Source: Stenotrophomonas bentonitica (lineage in GTDB: Bacteria; Pseudomonadota; Gammaproteobacteria; Xanthomonadales; Xanthomonadaceae). From it: DNA of 64,000 bases. The notes under the pieces are model-generated. The model was not told the origin of the DNA. It saw only the letters and a program-made list of their open reading frames with translations, and made no database searches. The position numbers and the translations under genes were made by a program. Location: contig NZ_JAAZUH010000001.1 in NCBI RefSeq assembly GCF_013185915.1, forward strand, positions 1 through 64,000. The letters run 5' to 3'. Shown here piece by piece: positions 27,477 through 37,224 of the stretch (position 1 is its first letter; each line of letters begins with the position of its first letter).

Positions 27477-27597
27477 TCAGTACTCCCTGTACAGAACGTC
27501 GGGTGTTCCGGCGCGACAGGCCCGTTATACCACCCACTCCTTGGGCCTCTACCGTGACGCGTTGCAGGTTTCTGCAACCGCGCGCAGACTGCGGAGC

Positions 27598-28326
27598 ATG
27601 TCTTCACCTGCTTTCAACCTTCGCCAGTATGGCCGCGCCTCCAGCGTGGACCGCCACGCCTTCGCGCAGTGGGTGGTGCCGGTGCGCGGTGAACTGGCGT
27701 TCGAGCTGGAAGGGCGGGGCGCGCGGCTGGATCTGCTGCAGGGCGCGTTTGTCGCACCGATGGCCGGGCACGCACAGACCGCCTCGGATGACGACCGTTT
27801 CCTGATCGTCGACTGCCCGGCCGAAATGTTCGATGACGACACCCTGGAGTGCCTGCAGCGACAGCCGGTGTTGGCGCTTCCGGCCCGGGTGCGCAGCATG
27901 GCGCAGCGGCTGGGCACTGTGGTGGGCGAACCGGTGGACGCGACGTTCGTGCAGGCGGAGCTGCCCGGATTGCTGCAGGCGTTTTCGCTTGCAGGCAGCG
28001 CCACCCGGCTGCAGGCGGTGTGTGCGCGCATCGAGGCGAATCCGGGCCAGGCCTGGCCGGTAGAGCGCATCGCTGGCGAAGTAGGGGTGAGCGGCAGCCG
28101 CCTGCATGCCCTGTTCCGGCAGGCGTTCGGGCTCAGTCCTCAGGCCTGGTTGAGCGGCAGCCGCCTGCGCTGGGCCCGGGGGCGGCTGGCGGACAGCGAT
28201 GTGCCGATCGCCGCCATCGCCCAGCACGCCGGGTATTCCGAACAGAGCGCGCTGACTCGCGCCCTGCGCCGGGAATGGGGCATGACCCCGGCCGACTACC
28301 GCCGCCGCTTTCGCCCCTCGCAGTAG
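27598..28326 (+). CDS. AraC-family transcriptional regulator
   Basis: 242 aa from ATG 27598. N-terminal cupin-like sensor half (about 10-100: WVVPVRGELAFELEGRGA, FVAPMAGHAQTA) and C-terminal double HTH (about 145-240): VERIAGEVGVSGSRLHALFR and IAAIAQHAGYSEQSALTRAL, with the closing GMTPADYRRRF. The AraC-plus-DMT pair is a common arrangement: this regulator probably controls the transporter 73 nt downstream. Ligand unknown. Confidence 0.88.
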   Translation: MSSPAFNLRQYGRASSVDRHAFAQWVVPVRGELAFELEGRGARLDLLQGAFVAPMAGHAQTASDDDRFLIVDCPAEMFDDDTLECLQRQPVLALPARVRSMAQRLGTVVGEPVDATFVQAELPGLLQAFSLAGSATRLQAVCARIEANPGQAWPVERIAGEVGVSGSRLHALFRQAFGLSPQAWLSGSRLRWARGRLADSDVPIAAIAQHAGYSEQSALTRALRREWGMTPADYRRRFRPSQ

Positions 28327-28399
28327 CCTGGGTCAAGATCGCCAGCACGGCGGTCCCTACACTGGGGCGGACTTTCTGTTGCCGGGCGCGTGACCCCTG

Positions 28400-29347
28400 A
28401 TGAATCGTTCGATGGGCGTGGGTATCGCCAACGGTATTGCCGCCGGTGCGTTGTGGGGCGTGGTGTTCCTGGCCCCGGCGGTGCTGAGCCATTTCAGTGC
28501 GGTGCAGCTGTCGGCCGGGCGCTACCTGGTCTACGGCCTGATCGCCGTGGTGCTGCTCGCCCCCCGCTGGCGCGAGCTGCGCCAGCGCATCGGCATGGCC
28601 GAATGGCGCGGGCTGCTGTGGCTGAGCCTGGCCGGCAACCTGGTGTATTTCGTGCTGCTGGCCAAGGCCGTGCAGTGGGCGGGCGGGGCGGCCGCGTCGC
28701 TGATCGTGGGCCTGATCCCGGTGGTGGTGACCGTGGCCGGGGTGCGTGAGCAGGGCGCGGTACCGCTGCGCCAGCTGGCGCCGGCGCTGCTGCTGTGCCT
28801 GGTCGGGGTCGCGCTGGTCGGGTATGAGGCGATGCAGTCCGAACACGCGCAGGGCACGGCCAACCAGCGCTTGTTCGGCCTGCTGTGCGCGATCGGGGCG
28901 TTGTTCTCGTGGGCGGTCTATTCGATCGGTAACAGCCGCTGGCTGGCGCGGCGGCCGGACCTGTCCGGGCACGACTGGTCGCTGTTGACCGGGGTCACCA
29001 CCGGCGCGCTGGCGTTGCTGCTGGTGCCCAGCGCGTTCTTCGTGCGCGGACCGGCACATGCACCGGTCGACTGGCTGTGGTTCTGGGTGATCAGTGCCGG
29101 CGTGGCGGTGGTGGCGTCGGTGGTGGGCAACGCCTGCTGGAACCGGGCCAGCCGCAACCTGCCGCTGACCCTGACCGGGCAGATGATCGTGTTCGAAACC
29201 CTGTTCGCGCTGCTGTACGGGTTCGCCTGGCAACAGCGCTGGCCCACGGAGATGGAAAGCCTGGCCATCGTCTGCCTGATCTCCGGCGTGCTGCTGTGTG
29301 CCCACGCGCACCGGCCGCCACGTGCGGTGGCCGAACACGCTGGCTGA
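28400..29347 (+). CDS. EamA/DMT-family transporter
   Basis: 315 aa, ATG 28400. Ten transmembrane helices in two EamA halves (for example IANGIAAGALWGVVFLAPAV, LLWLSLAGNLVYFVLLAKAV, VVVTVAGVRE). WGVVFLAP near the start and NACWNRASR in helix 9 are typical of the RhaT/EamA-like exporters often adjacent to AraC regulators. Inner membrane; substrate unknown but likely an amino acid, nucleoside or drug exporter. Confidence 0.85.
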   Translation: MNRSMGVGIANGIAAGALWGVVFLAPAVLSHFSAVQLSAGRYLVYGLIAVVLLAPRWRELRQRIGMAEWRGLLWLSLAGNLVYFVLLAKAVQWAGGAAASLIVGLIPVVVTVAGVREQGAVPLRQLAPALLLCLVGVALVGYEAMQSEHAQGTANQRLFGLLCAIGALFSWAVYSIGNSRWLARRPDLSGHDWSLLTGVTTGALALLLVPSAFFVRGPAHAPVDWLWFWVISAGVAVVASVVGNACWNRASRNLPLTLTGQMIVFETLFALLYGFAWQQRWPTEMESLAIVCLISGVLLCAHAHRPPRAVAEHAG

Positions 29348-29473
29348 GTCCGTTGCGCGGCCTGGATGGTCACATTCGCAACTTTTTGCGCGACGATACC
29401 CGCTGATCGACGCAATCGGCTTTTTGCAGTGCAGCACTTGACAAGCGGTGCGTCGGCGTAGTTTTCTTGGCCC

Positions 29474-29611
29474 ATGGTCCTTGCCGCCGCCACCGCCGAA
29501 CTGTTTGCCACTGCCTCCCACGGCAGCGGTCGCAGCGCTGCGCCGGCCACCGGTACCACCACGATTACCACCGTCACCACTCGCCTGGTGCGGCCCGTCG
29601 TCTTCGCGTAA
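29474..29611 (+). CDS. thrL: Threonine operon leader peptide
   Basis: 45 codons, ATG 29474 to TAA 29609-29611. The run TGTTTITTVTTR at residues 26-37 has eight Thr and one Ile codon in 12, the hallmark of an attenuation leader. It lies 88 nt before thrA and is followed by a strong hairpin (29628-29652). When charged tRNA-Thr is scarce, a ribosome stalled in the Thr run would favour the antiterminator and let transcription enter thrABC. No strong Shine-Dalgarno is seen, so the exact start is less sure than the Thr/Ile cluster. Confidence 0.75.
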   Translation: MVLAAATAELFATASHGSGRSAAPATGTTTITTVTTRLVRPVVFA

Positions 29612-29627
29612 TTTCCGAACACAACGG

Positions 29628-29652
29628 CCCCGCACCAGACCAGGTTGCGGGG
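29628..29652 (+). promoter_or_regulatory. Attenuator hairpin of the thr operon
   Basis: CCCCGCA (29628-29634) pairs with TGCGGGG (29646-29652). The stem begins 17 nt after the leader-peptide stop. There is no T-run directly after it, so it may act with Rho or by hiding the thrA initiation region (thrA ATG at 29699) instead of as a classic intrinsic terminator. Confidence 0.6.
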
Positions 29653-29698
29653 AGTCTCCTTCAGCCTGAATGACGCGGGGCCTCGACTCGAGGTCAGC

Positions 29699-32221
29699 AT
29701 GTCCATCGTCGCCGCTTCACCCGATGCCGCTGCATCGCCCGCACCGTCCTCTCCGCTGCAGGCCGCCACCGCCACCGTTGTGCACAAGTTCGGTGGCACT
29801 TCCGTGGCCGATGCCGACCGTTACCGCCACGTGGCGCAGTTGCTGCTTGCGCGCGATGAAGCGATGCAGGTCACCGTCGTTTCTGCGATGAAGGGCGTCA
29901 CCGACGCGCTGATCGCACTGGCCGGCGCGGCCGCGGACAATGCACCGCAGTGGCGCGATGACTGGCACGACCTGCGTGCACGCCATCGGGGCGCGGCGGT
30001 GGCGCTGCTCGGCGAACATGCCGGCGACACCGTGGAATGGCTGGATGCGCGCTTCGACCACCTGGCCGAAGTGCTGGGTGCGCTGGCGGTCATCGGTGAG
30101 CTGCCGGCCGAAGTGCTCGACCGTGTGCAGGGCCTGGGCGAGGTCTATTCCGCGCATCTGCTGGGCCACTACCTGCGCAGCATCGGCGAGGACTGCGCGG
30201 TGCTGGATGCGCGCGAGGTGCTGGTGGTGGACCGTGGCGAGCTCGGCGTGGATGTGGACTGGGTGCAGAGCGCGCAGCGGCTGGCGAGTTGGCGCGAGGC
30301 CAACAGCGCGGCCCGCGTGGTGGCGACCGGCTTCGTGGCGCGCGATCGCCGCGACCGCGTGACCACGCTGGGGCGCAACGGCAGCGACTACTCCGGCGCG
30401 ATCTTCGCGGCCCTGTTCAATGCCGATGAACTGCATATCTGGACCGACGTGGACGGCGTGCTCTCGGCCGACCCGCGCGTGGTGCCCGAAGCGGTGCAGC
30501 TGGAAGCACTGAGCTACGACGAAGCCTGCGAGCTGGCCTACTTCGGCGCCAAGGTGGTGCACCCGCAGACCATGTCGCCGGCGATCGAGCGCGGCCTGCC
30601 GATCATCATCCGCAACACCTTCCACCCCGACCATCCCGGCACCCGCATCACCGCCGAACGCACCGCCTCGGGTCCGATCAAGGGGCTGACGCTCAGTGCG
30701 GACCTGGCCCTGCTCAACCTGGAAGGCACCGGCCTGATCGGCGTGCCGGGCACGGCCGAACGCGTGTTCGCCGCGCTGCGCAACGCGCACGTGTCGGTGG
30801 TGATGATCTCGCAGGGCTCATCGGAGCATTCGATCTGCTGCGTGGTGCGCCAGGCCGAAGCGCAGCGGGCGCGGGACGCGTTGCTGCACGCCTTCGCGCA
30901 TGAGCTGAGCCTGGGCCAGGTGCAGCGCGTGCAGCTGACCGACAACGTCAGCGTGCTGGCTGCGGTGGGCGACGGCATGGCGGGGCAGCCCGGCGTGGCC
31001 GCGCGCCTGTTCGAGTCGCTGGGGCGCGCGCAGGTGAACATCCTGGCGATCGCGCAAGGCTCGTCCGAACGCAACATCTCGGTGGCGGTGGACAGCCACC
31101 ATGCGACCAAGGCGCTGCGTGCCGCGCACGCCGGATTCTGGCTGTCGCCGCAGACGTTCTCGGTGGGGGTGATCGGTCCGGGCAATGTCGGGGCGGCGCT
31201 GCTGGACCAGCTGCTGGCCGCGCAACCCACGCTGCTGACCCGTGCCAACGTCGACCTGCGGCTGCGTGCAGTGGCGTCGCGCAGCCGCATGCGGCTGGAT
31301 GCGCGCGGCGTGTCCGGCGACTGGCGCGCTGCGCTGGCCGGCGAGGCGCAGGCGACCGACCTCGACCAGTTCACCGACCATCTGCTGTCGGCGCACCTGC
31401 CGCATGCGTTGATCATCGACTGCAGCGGCAGCGCCGAGGTGGCCGACCGCTATGCGGGCTGGCTGCAGGCGGGCATCCATGTGGTGACACCGAACAAACA
31501 GGCCGGCGCCGGTCCGCTGCCGCGCTACCACGCCATCCGCGACGCGGCGGCGGCCAGCGGTGCACGCTTCCGCTATGAGGCGACGGTGGGCGCTGGCCTG
31601 CCGGTCATCACCACGCTGCGCGACCTGGTCGACACCGGCGACGAGGTGCTGGCCATTGACGGCATCTTCTCCGGCACGCTGGCCTGGCTGTTCAACAAGT
31701 ACGACGGCCAGGTGCCATTCTCCGAATTGGTGGCGCAGGCGCGCGGGATGGGCTACACCGAGCCGGATCCGCGCGACGACCTGTCCGGCGTGGACGTTGC
31801 GCGCAAGCTGGTGATCCTGGCGCGTGAAGCCGGGCGCGAGCTGAGCCTGGAACAGGTCACCGTGGAAAGCCTGGTGCCCGAAGCGCTGCGCGCGAGCAGC
31901 GTGGACGGCTTCATGGCGGGACTGGATTCGGTCGATGCGGTGTTTGCCGAACGTCTTTCCGGGGCGCGCGCACGCGGTGCGGTGTTGCGTTACGTGGCCC
32001 GCCTGTCAGCCGATGCCGCGCAGGTGGGGCTGGTGGAGCTGCCGGCCGACCACGCCTTCGCCAACCTGCGCCTGACCGACAACGTGGTGCAGTTCACCAC
32101 GCGCCGTTACTGCGAGAACCCGCTGGTGGTGCAGGGGCCGGGCGCCGGTCCGGAGGTGACTGCCGCCGGCGTGTTTGCCGACGTGCTGCGGGTGGCCGCC
32201 GGTGAAGGAGCGCGTCTGTGA
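29699..32221 (+). CDS. thrA: Bifunctional aspartokinase/homoserine dehydrogenase I
   Basis: 840 aa from ATG 29699 (GAGG just upstream). The N-terminal aspartokinase (about 25-325) has KFGGTSVAD and the catalytic/regulatory loops [17 protein letters not shown], [14 protein letters not shown] and [13 protein letters not shown]. Tandem ACT domains (about 345-485) with [13 protein letters not shown] and [13 protein letters not shown] / [12 protein letters not shown] mediate threonine feedback. The C-terminal homoserine dehydrogenase (about 490-835) has NAD(P) loop [13 protein letters not shown], the [10 protein letters not shown] and [11 protein letters not shown] motifs. Catalyses the first and third steps from aspartate to threonine. 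First gene of the coupled thrABC operon. Confidence 0.96.
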   Translation: MSIVAASPDAAASPAPSSPLQAATATVVHKFGGTSVADADRYRHVAQLLLARDEAMQVTVVSAMKGVTDALIALAGAAADNAPQWRDDWHDLRARHRGAAVALLGEHAGDTVEWLDARFDHLAEVLGALAVIGELPAEVLDRVQGLGEVYSAHLLGHYLRSIGEDCAVLDAREVLVVDRGELGVDVDWVQSAQRLASWREANSAARVVATGFVARDRRDRVTTLGRNGSDYSGAIFAALFNADELHIWTDVDGVLSADPRVVPEAVQLEALSYDEACELAYFGAKVVHPQTMSPAIERGLPIIIRNTFHPDHPGTRITAERTASGPIKGLTLSADLALLNLEGTGLIGVPGTAERVFAALRNAHVSVVMISQGSSEHSICCVVRQAEAQRARDALLHAFAHELSLGQVQRVQLTDNVSVLAAVGDGMAGQPGVAARLFESLGRAQVNILAIAQGSSERNISVAVDSHHATKALRAAHAGFWLSPQTFSVGVIGPGNVGAALLDQLLAAQPTLLTRANVDLRLRAVASRSRMRLDARGVSGDWRAALAGEAQATDLDQFTDHLLSAHLPHALIIDCSGSAEVADRYAGWLQAGIHVVTPNKQAGAGPLPRYHAIRDAAAASGARFRYEATVGAGLPVITTLRDLVDTGDEVLAIDGIFSGTLAWLFNKYDGQVPFSELVAQARGMGYTEPDPRDDLSGVDVARKLVILAREAGRELSLEQVTVESLVPEALRASSVDGFMAGLDSVDAVFAERLSGARARGAVLRYVARLSADAAQVGLVELPADHAFANLRLTDNVVQFTTRRYCENPLVVQGPGAGPEVTAAGVFADVLRVAAGEGARL

Positions 32222-33150
32222 GCGAGGCAGTGCAAAGGCAGGCCCGAGCGTTTTCGCCGGCCTCGGTGGGCAACGTGGCGGTGGGCTTCGACATCCTCGG
32301 CCATGTCATCGCCGGGGTGGGCGATACAGTGACGGTGCGCCGCACGCAGGCACCGGGGGTACGCATCCTCGCGATCCGTGGCACCACCGTGGACCTGCCA
32401 TTGGACGCGGCCGACAACACGGCGGGTGCGGCGCTGCTGGCATTGTGCGATGCACTCGCGCTGCCGTTTGGCTTCGAACTTGAAATCGACAAGGGCATCG
32501 CACTGGGTTCCGGCATGGGCGGATCGGCGGCGTCGTGCGTGGCCGCGCTGGTGGCGGCCAATGCGCTGCTGGACGCGCCGCTTTCGCGCGAGGCGCTGTA
32601 CCCGTTCGCATTGACCGGCGAAGCGGTGGCCAGCGGCGGCCGGCATGGCGACAACCTGGGGCCGATGCTGCTGGGCGGGCTGGTGCTGAGCACGGCCGAC
32701 CGGCTGGTCCCGATCCCCGTACCCGCGCACTGGCACAGTCTGCTGGTACACCCCGACGCGGTACTGGAAACCCGCCGTGCGCGTGCCGCGTTGCAGGGCA
32801 GCTATGCATTGCCGGAATTCGTGGCGCAGAGCGCGAACCTCGCGCTGGTGCTCAGCGGGTGCTTCCGGGGCGACGCGGACCTGGTCCGCGCCGGCCTGCG
32901 CGACGTGCTGGTGGAGCCGCGCCGCGCCGGGTTGATCGTAGGCTTCGCAGCGGCACGCGACGCGGCGCTGGCCGCCGGTGCGCTGGGCGCCAGCATCTCC
33001 GGCGCCGGGCCGAGCGTGTTTGCCTGGTTCGACAGCGAAGCGGCGGCACGGGCGGCACAGGCGGCGGTGCAGGGCGCATTCGCCGAGGCCGGGTTCGACA
33101 GCCAGGCCTGGGTTTCTCCGTTGAACGCGCCCGGCGCCTGCCTGCTGTGA
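32218..33150 (+). CDS. thrB: Homoserine kinase
   Basis: 310 aa from GTG 32218, whose GTGA overlaps the thrA stop. GHMP-kinase fold: [15 protein letters not shown] near the start, the ATP loop [13 protein letters not shown] (about 96-108), and the C-terminal [13 protein letters not shown] (as [13 protein letters not shown]). Phosphorylates homoserine with ATP; cytoplasmic. Confidence 0.95.
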   Translation: MSEAVQRQARAFSPASVGNVAVGFDILGHVIAGVGDTVTVRRTQAPGVRILAIRGTTVDLPLDAADNTAGAALLALCDALALPFGFELEIDKGIALGSGMGGSAASCVAALVAANALLDAPLSREALYPFALTGEAVASGGRHGDNLGPMLLGGLVLSTADRLVPIPVPAHWHSLLVHPDAVLETRRARAALQGSYALPEFVAQSANLALVLSGCFRGDADLVRAGLRDVLVEPRRAGLIVGFAAARDAALAAGALGASISGAGPSVFAWFDSEAAARAAQAAVQGAFAEAGFDSQAWVSPLNAPGACLL

Positions 33151-33182
33151 GCGCGGCTTCCTTCCCTATTCCAGGACTTTCC

Positions 33183-34472
33183 ATGCATTTCGTTTCCACC
33201 CGACACGCGGCACCGGCCGCTACCCTCAGTGCGGCGATCGCGTCTGGTTTGGCGCCCGACGGTGGGCTGTATGTGCCCGAACAGCGTCCGCAACCGCAGC
33301 GCTGGCACAGGCAGGGCAGCCTGGCGCGTGATGCCGAGGCCGTGCTTGAGCCGTTCTTCGCCGGCGACGCGCTGGCGCCGCAGCTCGGCGCGCTGTGCGA
33401 CGAAGCGTTCAATTTCCCGGCGCCACTGCGGGCGTTGTCCACCCCGGGCGACCACGTGCTGGAGCTGTTCCATGGGCCCACGGCGGCGTTCAAGGATTTC
33501 GGTGCGCGTTTCCTCGCCGCGAGTCTGGCGCAGCTGCAGCGCGACCGGGCGCAGGAACTGACCATCGTGGTCGCGACCTCTGGCGACACCGGCGCAGCGG
33601 TGGCCGCCGCGTTCCACCAGCAGCCCGGCATCCGGGTAGTGGTGCTGTATCCGGACGGGCGGGTCTCGCCCCGCCAGGCGCACCAGTTGGGCTGCTTCGG
33701 CGACAACATCCACGCACTGCGCGTGGCGGGGTCGTTCGACGACTGCCAGGCGATGGTGAAGCAGGCATTGAGCGACCGCGAGCTGCAGGCGCAGGTACCG
33801 CTGAGTTCGGCCAACAGCATCAGCCTGGGACGCTGGCTGCCGCAGATGAGTTATTACGCGCATGCGGCGCTGGGCCATCACGCCGCCACCGGCGAGGTCC
33901 TGAATCTGGTGGTGCCGACCGGCAACCTGGGCAACGCGATGGCGGCGGTGCTGGCGCGTGCGATGGGCCTGCCGCTGGGGCAGATCGCGTTGGCGACCAA
34001 TGCCAATGATGTGCTGCCTCGGTTCTTCGAGGGTCAGGCCTATCGGCCGCAGGACAGTGTGGCGACGCTGGCCAATGCGATGGACGTCGGCGCGCCGAGT
34101 AATTTCGAGCGGCTGCGGTGGTTGCATGAGGGTGACGACGATGCGCTGCGCGCCGGGTTCCGTACCGCATCGGTGAGTGATGCCGAGATCCGCGAGGTGA
34201 TCGCGCGCCGTTATGCAGCAGCGGGCGAGGTGTTCTGCCCGCACACGGCGACGGCGGTGAAGCTGCTTGAACAGCTGCGTGCGCAAGGCGTGCAGGGCGA
34301 TTGGGCGGTGGCGGCCACCGCGCATCCGGCCAAGTTCGAGTCGGTGGTGGAGCCGCTGATTGGTCGCAGCATCGAGGTACCGCCAGCGTTGGAAGCGCTG
34401 TTGAAGCGCCCTGCGCACGCTGAACCGTGTCCGCCGCATTACGCGGCGTTGCGCGAGTCTCTGTTGGGCTGA
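33183..34472 (+). CDS. thrC: Threonine synthase
   Basis: 429 aa from ATG 33183, 32 nt after thrB. PLP-dependent fold type II enzyme converting O-phosphohomoserine to threonine. The PLP lysine is in GPTAAFKDFGARF (about residue 104); VVATSGDTGAAVAAAF and the VVPTGNLGNAMAAVLA segment bind PLP phosphate. Length and the class-2 N-terminal domain (MHFVSTRHAAPAATLSAAI) match the enterobacterial and xanthomonad enzyme. Last gene of the operon; a REP unit follows. Confidence 0.96.
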   Translation: MHFVSTRHAAPAATLSAAIASGLAPDGGLYVPEQRPQPQRWHRQGSLARDAEAVLEPFFAGDALAPQLGALCDEAFNFPAPLRALSTPGDHVLELFHGPTAAFKDFGARFLAASLAQLQRDRAQELTIVVATSGDTGAAVAAAFHQQPGIRVVVLYPDGRVSPRQAHQLGCFGDNIHALRVAGSFDDCQAMVKQALSDRELQAQVPLSSANSISLGRWLPQMSYYAHAALGHHAATGEVLNLVVPTGNLGNAMAAVLARAMGLPLGQIALATNANDVLPRFFEGQAYRPQDSVATLANAMDVGAPSNFERLRWLHEGDDDALRAGFRTASVSDAEIREVIARRYAAAGEVFCPHTATAVKLLEQLRAQGVQGDWAVAATAHPAKFESVVEPLIGRSIEVPPALEALLKRPAHAEPCPPHYAALRESLLG

Positions 34473-34475
34473 GGA

Positions 34476-34500
34476 GCAGCCGGGCAGGGCCCGGCTCTAC
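34476..34500. repeat. SMAG-type REP unit
   Basis: Palindrome GCCGGGC-AGG-GCCCGGC ending TCTAC, between the convergent thrC and FNR-type genes; probably acts as a transcript end or stabiliser. Confidence 0.85.
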
Positions 34501-34504
34501 CGCC

Positions 34505-35254
34505 TTACGCGCCGCACAACTCGCGCAAGCCGGCCTCGTCGATGATCTCGACGGTGTTCAGGTGGGGCAGGGCGATCAGGCCCTGCTGGCGCAGCTTGGT
34601 GAAGGTGCGGCTGACCGTTTCCATGGTCAGGCCGAGGTGGTCGGCGATGTCGCTGCGGCCCATCGGCAGGGTCACGCGCAGGCCGGGGTCGCCCAGGCGG
34701 GCTTCGCGGGCGGCCAGGCGCAGCAGGAAATCGGCGAGCTTTTCGGCCGGTTGCAGGCGTGCCAGGGCCAGCGCGGCATCGGCGGCGTCGTCCAGCGCCT
34801 GGCAGGCGCGCTGCAGCAGCTTGCGCTCCAGGTGCGGGTAACGCGCACGCAGGTCCTTCATCTGCGGCAGGGTGACGCGGCAGACCCGGCTGTCGGCAAT
34901 GGCCTCGATGTCATGCCGGTGGTGGTCGCTGCCGGTCAGGCCCAGGTAGTCGCCGGGCAGCACGAAACCGCTGATCTGGCGGCGGCCGTCGGCGAGGGTG
35001 CGGACCAGGCGCAGGGCGCCGCCGGTCAAGGTATAGACATGTTGGCGCGGCTCGCCGGCGCGGGCCAGGGTGGCGCCCAGCGGCAGCGCCTGCGAGACGG
35101 TGACCCGTTCCAGCGCCTGTACTTCGTCCGGCGACAAGGCTGAACACACGGCCAGATGGCGCACCGAGCAGTGCAGGCAGTCGCGCAGGGCGGAGCAGCC
35201 CGGGGCGGGGTCGTCTACGGTGGCAACGGCGGTTCCGGAGTGGGGCCGGGTCAT
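34505..35254 (-). CDS. fnr: FNR-type Fe-S oxygen-sensing regulator
   Basis: 249 aa Crp/Fnr protein. Four Cys that could ligate a [4Fe-4S] cluster are present: an N-terminal set C20, C26, C29, C37 and a further Cys in ADSRVCRV near 125, matching the central ligand Cys122 of E. coli FNR. The C26-x2-C29-x7-C37 spacing differs from C-x2-C-x5-C of FNR. cNMP-like barrel 45-130, long dimer helix 135-165 and C-terminal HTH with [18 protein letters not shown]. The ETVSR recognition helix predicts TTGAT half sites. Likely switches genes between aerobic and low-oxygen growth. Divergent from hisS across a 107-bp gap. Confidence 0.85.
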   Translation of the reverse strand: MTRPHSGTAVATVDDPAPGCSALRDCLHCSVRHLAVCSALSPDEVQALERVTVSQALPLGATLARAGEPRQHVYTLTGGALRLVRTLADGRRQISGFVLPGDYLGLTGSDHHRHDIEAIADSRVCRVTLPQMKDLRARYPHLERKLLQRACQALDDAADAALALARLQPAEKLADFLLRLAAREARLGDPGLRVTLPMGRSDIADHLGLTMETVSRTFTKLRQQGLIALPHLNTVEIIDEAGLRELCGA

Positions 35255-35315
35255 GTCGAACCTGGAAGCGGGGCCTGTCCATGATACGTCATGCGGCGCC
35301 CGGCCCGGCTGCGGC

Positions 35316-35321
35316 TAGAAT
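35316..35321 (+). promoter_or_regulatory. Candidate -10 of hisS
   Basis: GGCTAGAATATG context with TAGAAT 40 nt before the GTG start; GGAG at 35351-35354 is the ribosome site. Confidence 0.4.
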
Positions 35322-35361
35322 ATGCAGCTCGAACATCCCCACGTTCCGCAGGAGTCCGCAA

Positions 35362-36759
35362 GTGATCAAGCCCCGTACGCCGCCCGGCATCATGGAATTG
35401 CTGCCGCGCGAGCAGATCGCGTTCCAGCGCATGCTGGACGTCATCCGCCGCAATTACGAGCGGTTCGGGTTCCTGCCGGTGGAAACGCCGGTGTTCGAGC
35501 TGTCGGACGTGCTGTTGACCAAGTCCGGCGGCGAAACCGAACGCCAGGTGTACTTCGTGCAGTCCACCGGGGCGCTGGCCAATGCGGCCGAGGCAGGCGA
35601 CAAGAGCCTGCCGGAACTTGCGCTGCGCTTCGACCTGACGGTGCCGCTGGCGCGCTACGTGGCCGAGCACGAACACGACCTGACCTTCCCGTTCCGCCGC
35701 TACCAGATGCAGCGGGTGTACCGTGGCGAGCGCGCGCAGCGCGGTCGTTTCCGTGAGTTCTACCAGTGCGACATCGACGTGATCGGCAAGGACGGCCTGA
35801 GCACGCGTTATGACGCGGAAGTGCTGGCAGTAATCCACGCGGTGTTCTCGGAACTGCGCATCGGTGATTTCTCGGTGCAGCTGAACAACCGCAAGTTGAT
35901 GCGCGGTTTCTTCGAGAGCCTGGGCGTGGCCGACGGCGAGCGCCAGATGGCGGTGCTGCGCGAGGTCGACAAGCTGGACAAGCGCGGCCCGGATTACGTG
36001 CGCGAAACGCTGACCGGTGAAGGCTTTGCGATTCCGGCTGAGCAGGCGGACCGCATTCTGTCCTTCGTGGCGGTGCGCTCGAGCAGCCACGCCGACGCGC
36101 TGGCGCAGCTGGACGCGCTGGTGGCCGACGGCAACGCGAGCGAAACGCTGCAGCTGGGCGTGGCCGAGCTGCGCGAGGTGCTGCAGCTGGTGAAGGCGCT
36201 GGGCGTGCCGGAGACGGCGTACTGCCTGAACTTCTCGATTGCACGCGGCCTGGATTACTACACCGGCACGGTGTACGAAACCACGCTGACCGACCACCCG
36301 CAGATCGGTTCGATCTGTTCGGGCGGCCGTTACGAGGACCTGGCCAGCCACTACAGCAAGTCGAAGCTGCCGGGCGTGGGCATTTCGATCGGGCTGACCC
36401 GTCTGTTCTGGCAGCTGCGCGAGGCAGGCCTGATCGCCGGCATCGAAGACAGCAGCGTGCATGCGCTGGTGGCACTGATGGACGACAACGGCCTGGCCGA
36501 TTCGCTGGATATCGCCCGCCGCCTGCGCGCGGGTGGGATCAATGCGGAAGTGCAGATGGAGCCGAAGAAGATCGGCAAGCAGTTCCAGTACGCGGCCAAG
36601 GCAGGCATCCGTTTCGTGGTCCTGGCTGGCGAAGACGAGCTGGCGCGAGGCGTGGTGGCGGTGAAGGACCTGCTGCGCGAGCAGCAGTTCGAAGTCGCCC
36701 GCGACGAGCTCGCAAGCGCTTTGCAGGTGGAGCTGGAGCAGACGCGCGCGATGGCGTGA
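35362..36759 (+). CDS. hisS: Histidyl-tRNA synthetase
   Basis: 465 aa from GTG 35362 with GGAG seven bases upstream; the longer frame from 35281 lies in the promoter. Class II synthetase: motif 1 around PVFELSDVL, motif 2 [23 protein letters not shown] (as [17 protein letters not shown]), the His-specific [10 protein letters not shown] and [12 protein letters not shown], motif 3 [12 protein letters not shown], then the anticodon-binding domain from about 365. Charges tRNA-His. Followed by an excellent terminator. Confidence 0.95.
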   Translation: MIKPRTPPGIMELLPREQIAFQRMLDVIRRNYERFGFLPVETPVFELSDVLLTKSGGETERQVYFVQSTGALANAAEAGDKSLPELALRFDLTVPLARYVAEHEHDLTFPFRRYQMQRVYRGERAQRGRFREFYQCDIDVIGKDGLSTRYDAEVLAVIHAVFSELRIGDFSVQLNNRKLMRGFFESLGVADGERQMAVLREVDKLDKRGPDYVRETLTGEGFAIPAEQADRILSFVAVRSSSHADALAQLDALVADGNASETLQLGVAELREVLQLVKALGVPETAYCLNFSIARGLDYYTGTVYETTLTDHPQIGSICSGGRYEDLASHYSKSKLPGVGISIGLTRLFWQLREAGLIAGIEDSSVHALVALMDDNGLADSLDIARRLRAGGINAEVQMEPKKIGKQFQYAAKAGIRFVVLAGEDELARGVVAVKDLLREQQFEVARDELASALQVELEQTRAMA

Positions 36760-36787
36760 TTTCGCCCTTTGTTTCAGAGTTCGACGA

Positions 36788-36810
36788 CGGCACCTTCGGG
36801 TGCCGTTTTT
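36788..36810 (+). terminator. Rho-independent terminator of hisS
   Basis: CGGCACC-TTCG-GGTGCCG (36788-36805), a UUCG tetraloop hairpin, then TTTTT (36806-36810). Confidence 0.95.
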
Positions 36811-36848
36811 GTTTAGCGCGTAAAGCAGCGTTTCCATTCGTACGTGCT

Positions 36849-37043
36849 GGGGCGGCCGCCGGGCAGCCCCGCTCCGGGACACGCCGTGAACCGCCCTCCG
36901 GGCCCCGGCCCAATCGCTGGCGATTGGGCGTTCAGTCGCACGCGAGGCAGTGCCTCGCAAGCAGTGCTCCTTCACCCATGGGGGCTGCTAGAAAACATCC
37001 ATGTTTTCTAGCGTCCCTCCGGGGGCTACCCGGCGGCCGCCCC
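36849..37043. repeat. 195-bp inverted-repeat element packed with palindromes
   Basis: Outer arms 36849-36870 and 37022-37043 are 22-bp inverted repeats with one mismatch (GGGGCGGCCGCC... and its complement). Inside lie three perfect hairpins: GCCCAATCG/CGATTGGGC (36908-36929), GCGAGGCA/TGCCTCGC (36942-36958) and GCTAGAAAACAT/ATGTTTTCTAGC (36987-37012). No coding frame is convincing. It could be a MITE-like non-autonomous element or a highly structured RNA. Confidence 0.7.
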
Positions 37044-37074
37044 CATACAGGGTCGTGTGCGGTTGGGAACGGCG

Positions 37075-37096
37075 GACACGCGTGGCGTGTCACTAC
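37075..37096. repeat. SMAG-type REP unit, ACACGC subtype
   Basis: GACACGCG-TGG-CGTGTC palindrome ending ACTAC. The same unit recurs at 50926-50947, so this is a second sequence subtype of the GTAG-headed family. Confidence 0.8.
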
Positions 37097-37120
37097 GCGG
37101 GTGGTCCGTCGCGTAGCTGG

Positions 37121-37198
37121 GTTTCCCGTGGCCATCTGCCAACTATCGGAGGGTCGGCGGGGGTGGGTTTGAGGGGGCACGAGCCGCATGGATGCGGC
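37121..37198. repeat. Left copy of a ~75-bp dispersed repeat flanking the IS110 element
   Basis: Begins TTTCCCGTGGCC, runs through GGGTCGGCGGGGGTGGGTTTG and ends in a GCCGCAT/ATGCGGC hairpin (37183-37198); the G-run part is quoted in two halves, GGGTCGGCGG and GGGTGGGTTTG. A related copy is at 38428-38502. Confidence 0.6.
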
Positions 37199-37224
37199 GA
37201 TGAGCCTTATCTGATCGGAATCTG

